44,945 nucleotides of DNA from assembly GCA_963204815.1 (NCBI GenBank), contig CAUJHQ010000075.1, positions 1 to 44,945 on the forward strand, read 5' to 3'. A program made the translations under genes and the position numbers. This document shows positions 30,011 through 37,921 of the stretch, one piece after another (position 1 is the first letter of the stretch; every line of letters starts with the position of its first letter). This stretch comes from Pseudomonadota bacterium. Its GTDB lineage: Bacteria > Pseudomonadota > Gammaproteobacteria > Burkholderiales > Burkholderiaceae_C. Under the pieces are notes generated by a model. The model ran no database searches. It was given only the letters and a program-made list of their open reading frames with translations, and had not been told where the DNA came from.

Positions 30011-31444
30011 TCAGGCTGGCTGGCCGGCCCAGGGCAGCATCAGCGTCAGCATCAGCAGCTTCTCGAACTCGGGCTCGAAGCGGTCGATGATGGCCTGCGG
30101 GTGCGGGCACAGCCGCTCGTCGGTGATGAGCCCGAACTGCACGCCGCCGCCGTAGCTGAGGATCGACACACCCATGCCCACGTCGCCCGAGGCCGGCACC
30201 CAGAACATGTTCTGGCGCAGCGTGGCGCCGCAGAACTTCAGCGGCTCGGCCGGGCCCGGCACGTTGGTCATGACGGCGGTGGTCTTCTTCGCGAAGAGGC
30301 CCAGCACGGTGTCCTGCACCGGCTTGATGAACAGGCCCGTGGCGGCCAGGATCGCGAAGGCCAGCAGCGGCTGGTAGCTGCCCTTGAGGTCGCTCATGCG
30401 GCGGCGCACCGCGTAGCAGCGCTCGACCGGGTTCTCGAGGCCCACCGGCAGCGACAGCGGCGCCAGGCCGAAGCGGTTGCCGAGCTGCCAGGCCTTCTCC
30501 AGCGGCCGCAGGTTCACCGGCACCATGGCGCGGATCTCCTTGCCGGCGGGGTCGTCGCCCTGCTCGCGCAGGTAGGCGCCGATGGCGCCGGCCACGCTGG
30601 CGAGCAGCACGTCGTTGATCGAGCAGCCCAGGCCCTTGCCGATGGTCTTCACGGTGTCCAGCGACATCGGCTCGCTCCAGGCCACCACCTTGCGGCCGAC
30701 CGGCTTGCCCTTCAGCACGGTGGGCGAGTCGTCGCCCATCAGCGCCAGCGCGGCGACGTCGCTCGCCACCTGCAGGCCGGCCTTGGCCATGCCCACGCTG
30801 CCGAGCAGCGGCTGCTGCGGATTGGCCAGCATGTCCATCGACTTCGTGATGCCGCTGCCGTACATGCCGATCGCCTTCACGGTCAGGTCGGTCAACGGCT
30901 TCAGCACGGCGTCGGACAGCCAGTCGGCTTCCTCGGCCTCGGCGACGTCGCGCTTGGTGCGCCGGGGCGGGTCGTTGCCGCCGTCGGTGATCGACATCAT
31001 CACCGAGATCAGCGCGATGCCGTCGCCGATGCAGTGGTGCACGCGCGCCACCATCGCCGAGCCACCCTCGTAGTCCTCGATCAGGTGGAATTGCCACAGC
31101 GGGTGCGCCATGTCGAGCGGCGTCATCGCGAGTTCGCCGCACAGCGCCTGCAGCGCTTCGCGTTCGCTCTGGCCCTTGTGGCGCTTCAGCTTCTGGGCGA
31201 CGACGTGGTGCGCGATGTCGAAGTCGTCGTCGGCGACCCAGGTGGCGCCCATCGCGTCGACCACCGCCTTCTGGCGGAAGCGCTCGTACTTCAGCAGCTT
31301 GTCGGACACGCGGTCGCGCAGGGCCTGCAGCGTGATCGCGGGCGTGAGCAGCCAGACGCCGACGATCATCATCAGGTTGACGTCGTTGTCCATCCGCAGC
31401 CACGCGGTGTCCACGCGCGACATGCGTTCGGCGGCCTGGGTCAT
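30011..31444 (-). CDS. Wax ester synthase / diacylglycerol acyltransferase (WS/DGAT)
   Basis: A 477-aa acyltransferase. The catalytic HHxxxDG motif is intact (HHCIGDG, His136, His137, Asp141). MSRVDTAWLRM at the N-terminus and PLWQFHLIEDY before the motif are typical of the family, as is the C-terminal VPGP/LSYGGGVQFG region. These enzymes join fatty acyl-CoA to a long-chain alcohol or diacylglycerol to make storage wax or triglyceride. It is divergent from an acyl-CoA-binding protein, with 84 nt between starts. Confidence 0.93.
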   Translation of the reverse strand: MTQAAERMSRVDTAWLRMDNDVNLMMIVGVWLLTPAITLQALRDRVSDKLLKYERFRQKAVVDAMGATWVADDDFDIAHHVVAQKLKRHKGQSEREALQALCGELAMTPLDMAHPLWQFHLIEDYEGGSAMVARVHHCIGDGIALISVMMSITDGGNDPPRRTKRDVAEAEEADWLSDAVLKPLTDLTVKAIGMYGSGITKSMDMLANPQQPLLGSVGMAKAGLQVASDVAALALMGDDSPTVLKGKPVGRKVVAWSEPMSLDTVKTIGKGLGCSINDVLLASVAGAIGAYLREQGDDPAGKEIRAMVPVNLRPLEKAWQLGNRFGLAPLSLPVGLENPVERCYAVRRRMSDLKGSYQPLLAFAILAATGLFIKPVQDTVLGLFAKKTTAVMTNVPGPAEPLKFCGATLRQNMFWVPASGDVGMGVSILSYGGGVQFGLITDERLCPHPQAIIDRFEPEFEKLLMLTLMLPWAGQPA

Positions 31445-31528
31445 GGGGTGTCCTTCGTTGCGGGGGCGGCCACGATGCTGGGTAACATCGAGGGCGTCAA
31501 GATCTGACTTTCACCCAGGAGACCCCGC

Positions 31529-31783
31529 ATGGCCAACCTGAAAGCCGCCTTCGAGAAGGCCGTCGCCGAGAGCAAGAGCCTGCCCGAGAAGCCGGACAAC
31601 ATGACGCTCTTGAAGATCTACTCGCTCTACAAGCAGGCGACCGAAGGCGACGTCGAGGGCAAGCGCCCGGGCTTCACCGACATGGTCGGCCGCGCCAAGT
31701 ACGACGCCTGGGCGGCGGTGAAGGGCAAGAGCGCCGACGAGGCGATGCAGGAATACATCGACCTCATCGAAGGCCTGAAGTAA
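31529..31783 (+). CDS. Acyl-CoA-binding protein (ACBP)
   Basis: An 84-aa four-helix protein binding long-chain acyl-CoA esters in the cytosol. The ACBP signature YSLYKQATEGDV with GKRPGF and KYDAW is complete, and the length equals the eukaryotic family. ACBP is common in eukaryotes but patchy in bacteria. It has a good Shine-Dalgarno sequence (AGGAG). It is adjacent to and divergent from the WS/DGAT gene, an acyl-CoA consumer, so a shared role in lipid storage is likely but inferred. Confidence 0.95.
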   Translation: MANLKAAFEKAVAESKSLPEKPDNMTLLKIYSLYKQATEGDVEGKRPGFTDMVGRAKYDAWAAVKGKSADEAMQEYIDLIEGLK

Positions 31784-31786
31784 CGG

Positions 31787-32107
31787 CTACTTCTTCTTGG
31801 CGCCGGCCTTCGGCGCGTTCTTCGCGAGCAGCGCGTCGAGGTTCTTCATGATCTCGGTCTCGATCGTCTTGGAGAACGCGCCGAGCAGGAAGCCGAGCTT
31901 GGCCTCGAGGTCGAAGTGGTCGGCCGCCACGATCAGGCGGCCATTGACGCCGCTGCGCTTGAACTCCACCGTGTCGCTGGTCTCGCCTTCGATCACGGAG
32001 CACTCCATGTCGAACTTGGCCTCGACCTCCTCGGCCCAGGTCCAGGCGATCTTGCGCGCCTTCGCCAGGCCGAGCGCGTGTTCACGGTGGATGCGGATGT
32101 CGGACAT
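31787..32107 (-). CDS. Polyhydroxyalkanoic acid system family protein
   Basis: A 106-aa protein of the PHA_gran_rgn type, small proteins often encoded near polyhydroxyalkanoate genes. IRIHREHALGLAKARKIAW at the N-terminus and the FKRSGVNGRLIVAADHFDLEAK-like middle (FKRSGVNG, FDLEAKLG) are characteristic. The tail is Lys/Ala-rich (AGAKKK). The exact function is unknown. The stop lies 3 nt from the convergent ACBP stop. Confidence 0.85.
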   Translation of the reverse strand: MSDIRIHREHALGLAKARKIAWTWAEEVEAKFDMECSVIEGETSDTVEFKRSGVNGRLIVAADHFDLEAKLGFLLGAFSKTIETEIMKNLDALLAKNAPKAGAKKK

Positions 32108-32119
32108 GGAGCTCCCTCT

Positions 32120-33184
32120 TCAGTTGGCGGCCGCGAGTGTGGCGCGGCGCTGGTCCTTGGGCAAGGCGGCGAGGGTCTTCACCGCCGCGTAGAAGCGTTC
32201 GAAGTCGCGCCCGTGGCGCTCGAACAGGCGCTCGAACTGCGGCACCAGGTCGTCGTAGGCGGCCTGGACACCGAAGGACGCGTTGTTGGCGCGCTCTATC
32301 CAGCGGTCGTAGCCGGCGAAGCCGTCCCAGGGGCCGGCCTTCAGCGCCGCGTGCTCGGCGCGCAGCGCGGCCATCACCTCGGCCTTGCGGCGGCGCTTCT
32401 CGTCGTCGGGCGCGGCGCTGTCGTACACGGCCTTCAGCGCCTGCCGCGTCTTCAGTGCCAGGGCGCGGAACTGCTGGCGCCGTTCGTCCAGGCGCGCGTA
32501 GTCGGCGCGCGCGGCCTCGCCGGCCTGCTGCTCGAGCCAGCGGCGCCCGCCCAGGCGTTCGACGGCAACCGCGAACGACTCGTTGAACGTGGTGTCGTCG
32601 TTCGCGTAGGCCACTTGGTGCGCCAGTTCGTGGAACACCAGCCGCGCCAGTTCGCCTTCGGGCCAGAAGACGAAGGTGTTGAGCAGCGGGTCGCCGCCGA
32701 GCCAGTTGGTCCAGCCCAGCGTGGAATAGGCCGGCACGCCGTAGACGCTGGTCTCCCAGCCTTCGGTGTGCAGTTCGCCGGCCAGTTCGTCGGCCGGCTC
32801 GCGGCGGTAGTAGCCACGGTAGCCGGCGCAGCCCATCACCGGGTAGCACCAGGTCTTCAGCGTCAGCGACAGCTCCGGCGCGGCGACCACGTTCCAGACC
32901 GCGGCGTTGCGGTTCAGGTCGGCATAGCGGCGGTAGCTGGCGTTGTCGGGCAGCTTCAGTTCGGTGACGGCGAAGGCGCGCATGCGTTGCGCCAGCTGCA
33001 GCCGTTCGCGCAGCGGCGCCGGCGTCGCCGGGTCGGCCAGCCAGTCTTCGATGGGCCGCGCCCGCTGCAGCAGGTCGAGGTGGCCGTTCACCGCCTGACC
33101 GTAGTACGCCAGCGTGCTGCAGCCGCTGACGGCCAGCGCCGCCGCGGCCGCTGCCGCGGCGAGCCACCACGCGCGCCGCGTCAC
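32120..33184 (-). CDS. Zinc aminopeptidase-like lipoprotein (DUF2265/Aminopep family)
   Basis: A 354-aa predicted lipoprotein. The hydrophobic signal ends in LAVSGCST (lipobox Cys near residue 20). The zinc motif HExxH is present as FHELAHQVAY, with a downstream Glu in FNESFA as a likely third ligand. Relatives are annotated as predicted aminopeptidases. GTG 33184 overlaps the oxidoreductase stop (GTGA), and no other start fits the signal peptide. Substrate and physiological role are unknown. Confidence 0.85.
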   Translation of the reverse strand: MTRRAWWLAAAAAAAALAVSGCSTLAYYGQAVNGHLDLLQRARPIEDWLADPATPAPLRERLQLAQRMRAFAVTELKLPDNASYRRYADLNRNAAVWNVVAAPELSLTLKTWCYPVMGCAGYRGYYRREPADELAGELHTEGWETSVYGVPAYSTLGWTNWLGGDPLLNTFVFWPEGELARLVFHELAHQVAYANDDTTFNESFAVAVERLGGRRWLEQQAGEAARADYARLDERRQQFRALALKTRQALKAVYDSAAPDDEKRRRKAEVMAALRAEHAALKAGPWDGFAGYDRWIERANNASFGVQAAYDDLVPQFERLFERHGRDFERFYAAVKTLAALPKDQRRATLAAAN

Positions 33185-35241
33185 GCCGGCGCCACCTCGA
33201 CGAGGCAGTCGTAGAAGGTCGGCGCGCGGCCGATGTCGGTGAGGCGCTGGCTCGTCAGTTCGTTGACGTTGGTGCCGTCGTGGCCGAACTTGCGCCACCA
33301 CACGCCCAGGCCGTTCACCACGCCGGGCCGCGCGCGTTCGCTCACGTCGACCTTGCATCGGTATTCGCCGCGCTCGTTGAAGACGCGCACCAGCGCGCCG
33401 GCGGCGATGCCGCGTGCCGCCGCGTCGTCCGGGTGGATCTCGAGCAGCGGCTCGCCTTCGATCGAGCGCAGGCTCTTCACGTTGACGAAGGTCGAGTTGA
33501 GGAAATGGCGCGCCGGCGGCGAGATCATCGCCAGCGGGAAGCGCTGCGCGAGCGCCGGCGCCGAGGCCACGCTTTCGTGCGGCGGCACGAAGTCGGGCAC
33601 GCCCAGGCCCGGCGCGTCGACGATGGCCTTGCCGTGCGGCGTCGGGAAGCCGCCGTCGGCAAAGGGCGCATCGGGCACCGGCAGCATCACCCAGCCGGCG
33701 TCGAGCAGGCGGTCGAAGTCGACCGCCTCGGCCTTGAACGCGTGGCGCGCGAGCGTTTCGTCGCTGTCGGCGAAACACGGCTCGGTGAAGCCGAAGCGGC
33801 GCGCAAGCTGGCGGAAGACCTCGGTGTTCGGCCGGCTCTGGCCGAGCGGCGCGATCGCCGGCCGGTTCAGCAGCACGTAGCGATGACCATAGGCGCCGTG
33901 CACGTCCCAGTGCTCGAGCTGCGTGGTCGCCGGCAACACGTAGTCGGCGTGGTCGGCGGTGTCGGTGAGGAAGTGCTCGAGCACCACGGTGAACAGGTCC
34001 TCGCGCGCGAAGCCGGCGACGACCTTGCGGCTCTCCGGCGCCACCGCCACCGGGTTGCTGTTGTAGACCACCACCGCCTCGACCTTGGGGCCGAACGCGG
34101 GCGAGGCCTCGCGCAGCAGGTCGTCGCCGATGGTGCTCATGTTGATGGTGCGCGGCCGTCGGCCGGCGAGCAGGTCGGGCCGCTGCAGCCAGGCGTCGTC
34201 GCGCGGCGACTTGAACCAGCCGCTCGCCGACAGCAGCAGGCCGCCGGCGCGGTGGCGCCAGGCGCCGGTCAGGCAGGGCAGCAGCGCGATCAGCCGCACC
34301 GCGTTGCCGCCGCCCTTCACGCGCTGCATGCCGTAGTTGAGGCGGATGGCGGCCGGCTTCGTGGTGCCGTAGTCGCGCGCCAGGCCGCGCACCTCGTCGG
34401 CGGTGAGGCCGCAGGTGGCCGCGGTGCGCTCGGGTGTCCAGGCCAGCGCACGCTCGCGCAGCGCCGGCCAGCCGTCGACATGGCGCGCCAGATAGTCGTG
34501 GTCGAGCCAGTCGTTCACGATCAGCTCGTGCATCAGGCCGAGCGCCAGCGCGCCGTCGGTGCCGGGCAGCAGCGCGACGTGTTGGTGGCACTTCTCGGCC
34601 GTCTCGGTGCGGCGCGGGTCGATGCAGACGAGCTTCGCGCCGGCGCGCTTGGCCTGCTGCGCGAAGGTCCAGAAGTGCAGGTTCGACGCGATCGAGTTGC
34701 TGCCCCAGATCAGGATCAGCCGGCTCTCGGCGTAGTGCTCGACGTGCATGCCGACCTTGCCGCCGTAGGTGGCCGCGAGCGCGTCGCCGCCGGCGGAAGC
34801 GCAGATCGTGCGGTCGAGCAGCGACGCGCCGAGCTTGTGGAAGAAGCGCGCGGCCATGCCTTCGCCCTGCACCAGGCCCATCGTGCCGGCGTAGCTGTAC
34901 GGCAGGATGGCCTGCGGGTCGCGCGCCGCGATCGCCTTCAGGCGCGCCGCGATGTCGTCGAGCGCGGTGTCCCAGCTCACCGGCTCGAAGCGGCCGCTGC
35001 CCTTCGGGCCGATGCGCCTCAACGGCTGCAGCACGCGCTCCGGGTGGTAGCTGCGCTCGGCGTAGCGGCTGACCTTGGTGCACAGCGCGCCGTGCGTGGT
35101 CGGGTGGTCGGGGTCGCCCTGCACGCGCACCGCGCGGCCGCCTTCGACGGTGACCAGCATCGCGCAGGTGTCGGGGCAGTCGTGCGGGCAGGCGGCGCGC
35201 ACGGTGCGCGTGCCGCCGTCGCGGGTGTCTTGGGCGCTCAT
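33181..35241 (-). CDS. Molybdopterin oxidoreductase (DMSO reductase family)
   Basis: A 686-aa cytoplasmic enzyme without a Tat signal. The N-terminal Fe-S motif is CPHDCPDTC plus a Cys in GALCTKV (Cys18, 22, 26, 54). The probable Mo ligand is the Cys in TICASAGG. WGSNSIASNLHFW and IDPRRTETA bind the pterin cofactor, and the C-terminal molydop-binding domain includes HPDDAAARGI. The closest known groups are formate dehydrogenase-, nitrate- and thiosulfate-reductase-like, but no partner subunit or cofactor gene is nearby, so the substrate is open. ATG 35241 is chosen over 35259. AATAGT lies 6 nt before it. Confidence 0.9.
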   Translation of the reverse strand: MSAQDTRDGGTRTVRAACPHDCPDTCAMLVTVEGGRAVRVQGDPDHPTTHGALCTKVSRYAERSYHPERVLQPLRRIGPKGSGRFEPVSWDTALDDIAARLKAIAARDPQAILPYSYAGTMGLVQGEGMAARFFHKLGASLLDRTICASAGGDALAATYGGKVGMHVEHYAESRLILIWGSNSIASNLHFWTFAQQAKRAGAKLVCIDPRRTETAEKCHQHVALLPGTDGALALGLMHELIVNDWLDHDYLARHVDGWPALRERALAWTPERTAATCGLTADEVRGLARDYGTTKPAAIRLNYGMQRVKGGGNAVRLIALLPCLTGAWRHRAGGLLLSASGWFKSPRDDAWLQRPDLLAGRRPRTINMSTIGDDLLREASPAFGPKVEAVVVYNSNPVAVAPESRKVVAGFAREDLFTVVLEHFLTDTADHADYVLPATTQLEHWDVHGAYGHRYVLLNRPAIAPLGQSRPNTEVFRQLARRFGFTEPCFADSDETLARHAFKAEAVDFDRLLDAGWVMLPVPDAPFADGGFPTPHGKAIVDAPGLGVPDFVPPHESVASAPALAQRFPLAMISPPARHFLNSTFVNVKSLRSIEGEPLLEIHPDDAAARGIAAGALVRVFNERGEYRCKVDVSERARPGVVNGLGVWWRKFGHDGTNVNELTSQRLTDIGRAPTFYDCLVEVAPA

Positions 35242-35247
35242 GCGCAA

Positions 35248-35253
35248 ACTATT
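35248..35253 (-). promoter_or_regulatory. Candidate extended -10 before the molybdoenzyme
   Basis: The minus strand reads TGCAATAGT: a TGn extension and a hexamer matching TATAAT at 4 of 6 bases, ending 6 nt before the ATG. No -35 fits. It would give a leaderless or nearly leaderless message. Confidence 0.28.
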
Positions 35254-35329
35254 GCACAACCCTCCGGCCGGCGGCCCGCCGAGCCCGCCCTAGCATGCAG
35301 CGTTTGAAAGCAGCTCCGTGACGCCCTCC

Positions 35330-36460
35330 ATGAACCGACGCCGTCTTCTGTCGCGCATCGCGGCCGGCAGCGCCGCCATCGCCCTGCCGGCCTGGGCGCA
35401 GTCGGACCGCCGCATCGTGCTAGGCCAGTCCTGCGCCCTCAGCGGCCCGGCCGCGCAGCTGGGTCTGCAGATGAACCGCGGCGCGCGCATCTACTTCGAC
35501 CGTGTCAACGCGCAGGGCGGCATTGGGGGCCGGCGCGTCGAGATCCGGGCGCTGGACGACGGCTACGAGCCCGACCGCTGCAAGGCCAACACCGACGCGC
35601 TGATCAACAAGGACGACGTCTTCGCGCTCTTCGGCTACGTCGGCACGCCCACGTCGCTGGCGGCACTGCCGCTCGTCAACAGCGGCAAGGTGCCCTTCTT
35701 CGGCCCGTTCACAGGCGCCGAGGCGCTGCGCGATCCGTTCAGCCGCTACGTCTTCCACGTGCGCGCCTCCTACTTCGACGAGACGGCGCTCATCGTCCGC
35801 CAGCTGACGAACCTGGGCCTGAAGCGCATCGCCGTCTTCCGCCAGAACGACAGCTACGGCCAGGCCGGCCTGGACGGCGTGGTGCGCGCGCTGAAGGCGC
35901 AGCAGCTGGAGCCGGTGGCGGTGGGCCTGGTGGAGCGCAACTCGGTCGACGTGACGGCGGCGCTGCAGGCGCTGCTGCCCAAGCAGCCGCAGGCGATCGT
36001 GCAGATCGGCGCCTACAAGGGCTGCGCCGCCTTCGTGCGCGAGGCCAAGAAGGCCGGCTTCGGCGGCACCTTCTACAACGTCAGCTTCGTCGGCACGCAG
36101 GCGCTCGCCGACGAATTGGGCAAGGACGGCCTGGGCGTCGTCGTCAGCCAGGTGATGCCGTTCCCGTTCAACACGACGACGGCGATCTCGCGCGAGTACC
36201 TCGACGCCGTCAAGCAGGCCGGCGGCGACGCGACGCCGAACTATTCCAGCATGGAAGGCTACCTCGCCGCCAAGGTCTTCACCGAGGGCCTGCGCCGCGC
36301 TGGCGGCACGCCCACGCGCGACTCGCTCGTCAGCGCGCTCGAATCGCTGCAGCGCTACGACGCCGGCGGCTACATGGTGAACTTCAGCGCGCGCGACCAC
36401 GCCGGCTCCAGCTTCGTCGAACTGTCCATGCTGACCGGCGACGGCAAGGTCCGTCGCTGA
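35330..36460 (+). CDS. ABC-type branched-chain amino acid/amide solute-binding protein (orphan)
   Basis: A 376-aa periplasmic binding protein of the LivK/AmiC class. The signal has a triple Arg (NRRRLL) and ends WAQ. Typical segments are LGQSCALSGPAAQLG, YFDRVNAQGGIGGR and FGYVGTPTSLA. No permease or ATPase genes follow, so it either serves a transporter encoded elsewhere or acts as a sensor. ATG 35330 is chosen; GTG 35318 adds four residues. The Shine-Dalgarno sequence is weak for both. Confidence 0.92.
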   Translation: MNRRRLLSRIAAGSAAIALPAWAQSDRRIVLGQSCALSGPAAQLGLQMNRGARIYFDRVNAQGGIGGRRVEIRALDDGYEPDRCKANTDALINKDDVFALFGYVGTPTSLAALPLVNSGKVPFFGPFTGAEALRDPFSRYVFHVRASYFDETALIVRQLTNLGLKRIAVFRQNDSYGQAGLDGVVRALKAQQLEPVAVGLVERNSVDVTAALQALLPKQPQAIVQIGAYKGCAAFVREAKKAGFGGTFYNVSFVGTQALADELGKDGLGVVVSQVMPFPFNTTTAISREYLDAVKQAGGDATPNYSSMEGYLAAKVFTEGLRRAGGTPTRDSLVSALESLQRYDAGGYMVNFSARDHAGSSFVELSMLTGDGKVRR

Positions 36461-36714
36461 GCCCGCGCGTGCGATGCCGGCAGGCATCGCACGGCTGGCG
36501 AAGGGCAGCGGGCCTGCAAGCCCGCCGCGGCCTGCAAGGCTGAGCCGGCGCACGCCGGCCCGCCTGCGCGGGCCGGCGTGGCTGGCGAAGAGCGGCGGGC
36601 CTACCAGCCCGCCGCGCGGCCCGCAGGGCTGAGCCCGGCACCCTGAAACCTCGGGTGGGCAGGGTGCCCGCCCGGTGGCTAAGATCGGCGTTTCGCCCAT
36701 TGCGGGAAGCGCCC
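36461..36714. repeat. Hairpin-rich intergenic array with a diverged tandem repeat
   Basis: A 254-nt spacer with no gene. It holds an 11-bp stem CGTGCGATGCC/GGCATCGCACG (36468-36493); repeat copy 1 (36493-36549) and copy 2 (36580-36639), which share GGCTGGCGAAG, CGGGCCT...AGCCCGCCG and GGCTGAGCC; a perfect 12-bp stem ACGCCGGCCCGC/GCGGGCCGGCGT (36552-36579) between the copies; and a near-perfect 10-bp stem at 36652-36674. Each copy contains its own small GCGGGC/GCCCGC hairpin. It may be a REP/BIME-like element and could act as terminator for the binding-protein gene. Confidence 0.7.
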
Positions 36715-37908
36715 ATGCAGCTGATCGAATCCATCCTCGCCGACGCCGCCACCGTGGCCGCGATGCGGCGCGACATCCACGCCCACCCCGAACTCTGCTT
36801 CGAGGAAGAGCGCACCTCCGACCTCATCGCCAAGGCACTCACCGACTGGGGCATCCCGGTGCACCGCGGCCTCGGCAAGACCGGCGTCGTCGGCATCGTG
36901 AAGAACGGCAGCTCGGCGCGCGCCGTCGGCCTGCGCGCCGACATCGACGCGCTGCCGATGACCGAGCACAACCACTTCGCCCACCGCAGCCGCCACCCCG
37001 GGAAGATGCACGCCTGCGGCCACGACGGCCACACCGCGATGCTGCTGGCCGCCGCCAAGCACCTGGCGAAGCACCGCAACTTCGACGGCACCGTCTACCT
37101 CGTCTTCCAGCCGGCCGAAGAAGGCGGCGGCGGCGCGCGCGAGATGATGAAGGACGGCCTGTTCGAGAAGTTCCCGATGGAGGCCATCTTCGGCGCTCAC
37201 AACTGGCCCGGCATGGCGGTCGGCCAGTTCGGCCTGAAGAGCGGACCGGTCTTCGCCAGCAGCAACGAATTCAAGATCACGATCCGCGGCAAGGGCGCAC
37301 ACGCCGCGCTGCCGCACAACGGCATCGACCCCGTGCTGGTGGCCGCGCAGATGGTGCAGGCCTTCCAGACCATCGTCACGCGCAACAAGAAGCCGATCGA
37401 GACGGCGGTGATCTCGGTGACGATGATCCACGCCGGCGAGGCCACCAACGTCATCCCCGACAGCTGCGAGCTGCAGGGCACGGTGCGCACCTTCACCACC
37501 GAGGTGCTCGATCTGGTGCAGCGCCGCATGCAGCAGATCGCCGAGGCCACCTGCGCCGCCTTCGACGCCGGCTGCGAGTTCGCCTTCCACCGCAACTACC
37601 CGCCGACCGTGAACCACGCGGCCGAGACCGAATTCGCGCGCACGCTGCTCGGCGAGGTGGTCGGCCCGCAGAACGTGCTCGAGTTCGAGCCGACGATGGG
37701 CGCCGAGGACTTCAGCTTCTTCCTGCAGGAGAAGCCCGGCTGCTACTTCCTGATCGGCAACGGCGACGGTGCCCACCGCGAGGGTGGCCACGGCCTCGGC
37801 CCCTGCATGCTGCACAACCCCAGCTACGACTTCAACGACGATCTGATCCCGCTCGGCGCCACCGCGTGGGTGCGGCTGGCCGAGAAGTGGCTGGCCACAC
37901 CGCGCTGA
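36715..37908 (+). CDS. M20D-family amidohydrolase
   Basis: A 397-aa metal-dependent hydrolase of the hippurate hydrolase/IAA-amino acid hydrolase type. Metal-binding motifs include HACGHDGH near residues 100-107, QPAEEGGGGA and, at the C-terminus, MGAEDFSFF. MRRDIHAHPELCFEE at the N-terminus is characteristic. It likely cleaves an N-acyl amino acid or similar amide in the cytosol. ATG 36715 is preceded by GGGAAG. It ends 13 nt before the kinase gene and may be co-transcribed with it. Confidence 0.94.
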   Translation: MQLIESILADAATVAAMRRDIHAHPELCFEEERTSDLIAKALTDWGIPVHRGLGKTGVVGIVKNGSSARAVGLRADIDALPMTEHNHFAHRSRHPGKMHACGHDGHTAMLLAAAKHLAKHRNFDGTVYLVFQPAEEGGGGAREMMKDGLFEKFPMEAIFGAHNWPGMAVGQFGLKSGPVFASSNEFKITIRGKGAHAALPHNGIDPVLVAAQMVQAFQTIVTRNKKPIETAVISVTMIHAGEATNVIPDSCELQGTVRTFTTEVLDLVQRRMQQIAEATCAAFDAGCEFAFHRNYPPTVNHAAETEFARTLLGEVVGPQNVLEFEPTMGAEDFSFFLQEKPGCYFLIGNGDGAHREGGHGLGPCMLHNPSYDFNDDLIPLGATAWVRLAEKWLATPR

Positions 37909-37921
37909 AATCGCCGCCCCG

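Noticed and set aside
31473..31505. Ten-codon frame in the WS/DGAT-ACBP spacer
   Set aside because: An ATG with a short open frame, but no Shine-Dalgarno sequence and no regulatory codon pattern; probably chance.
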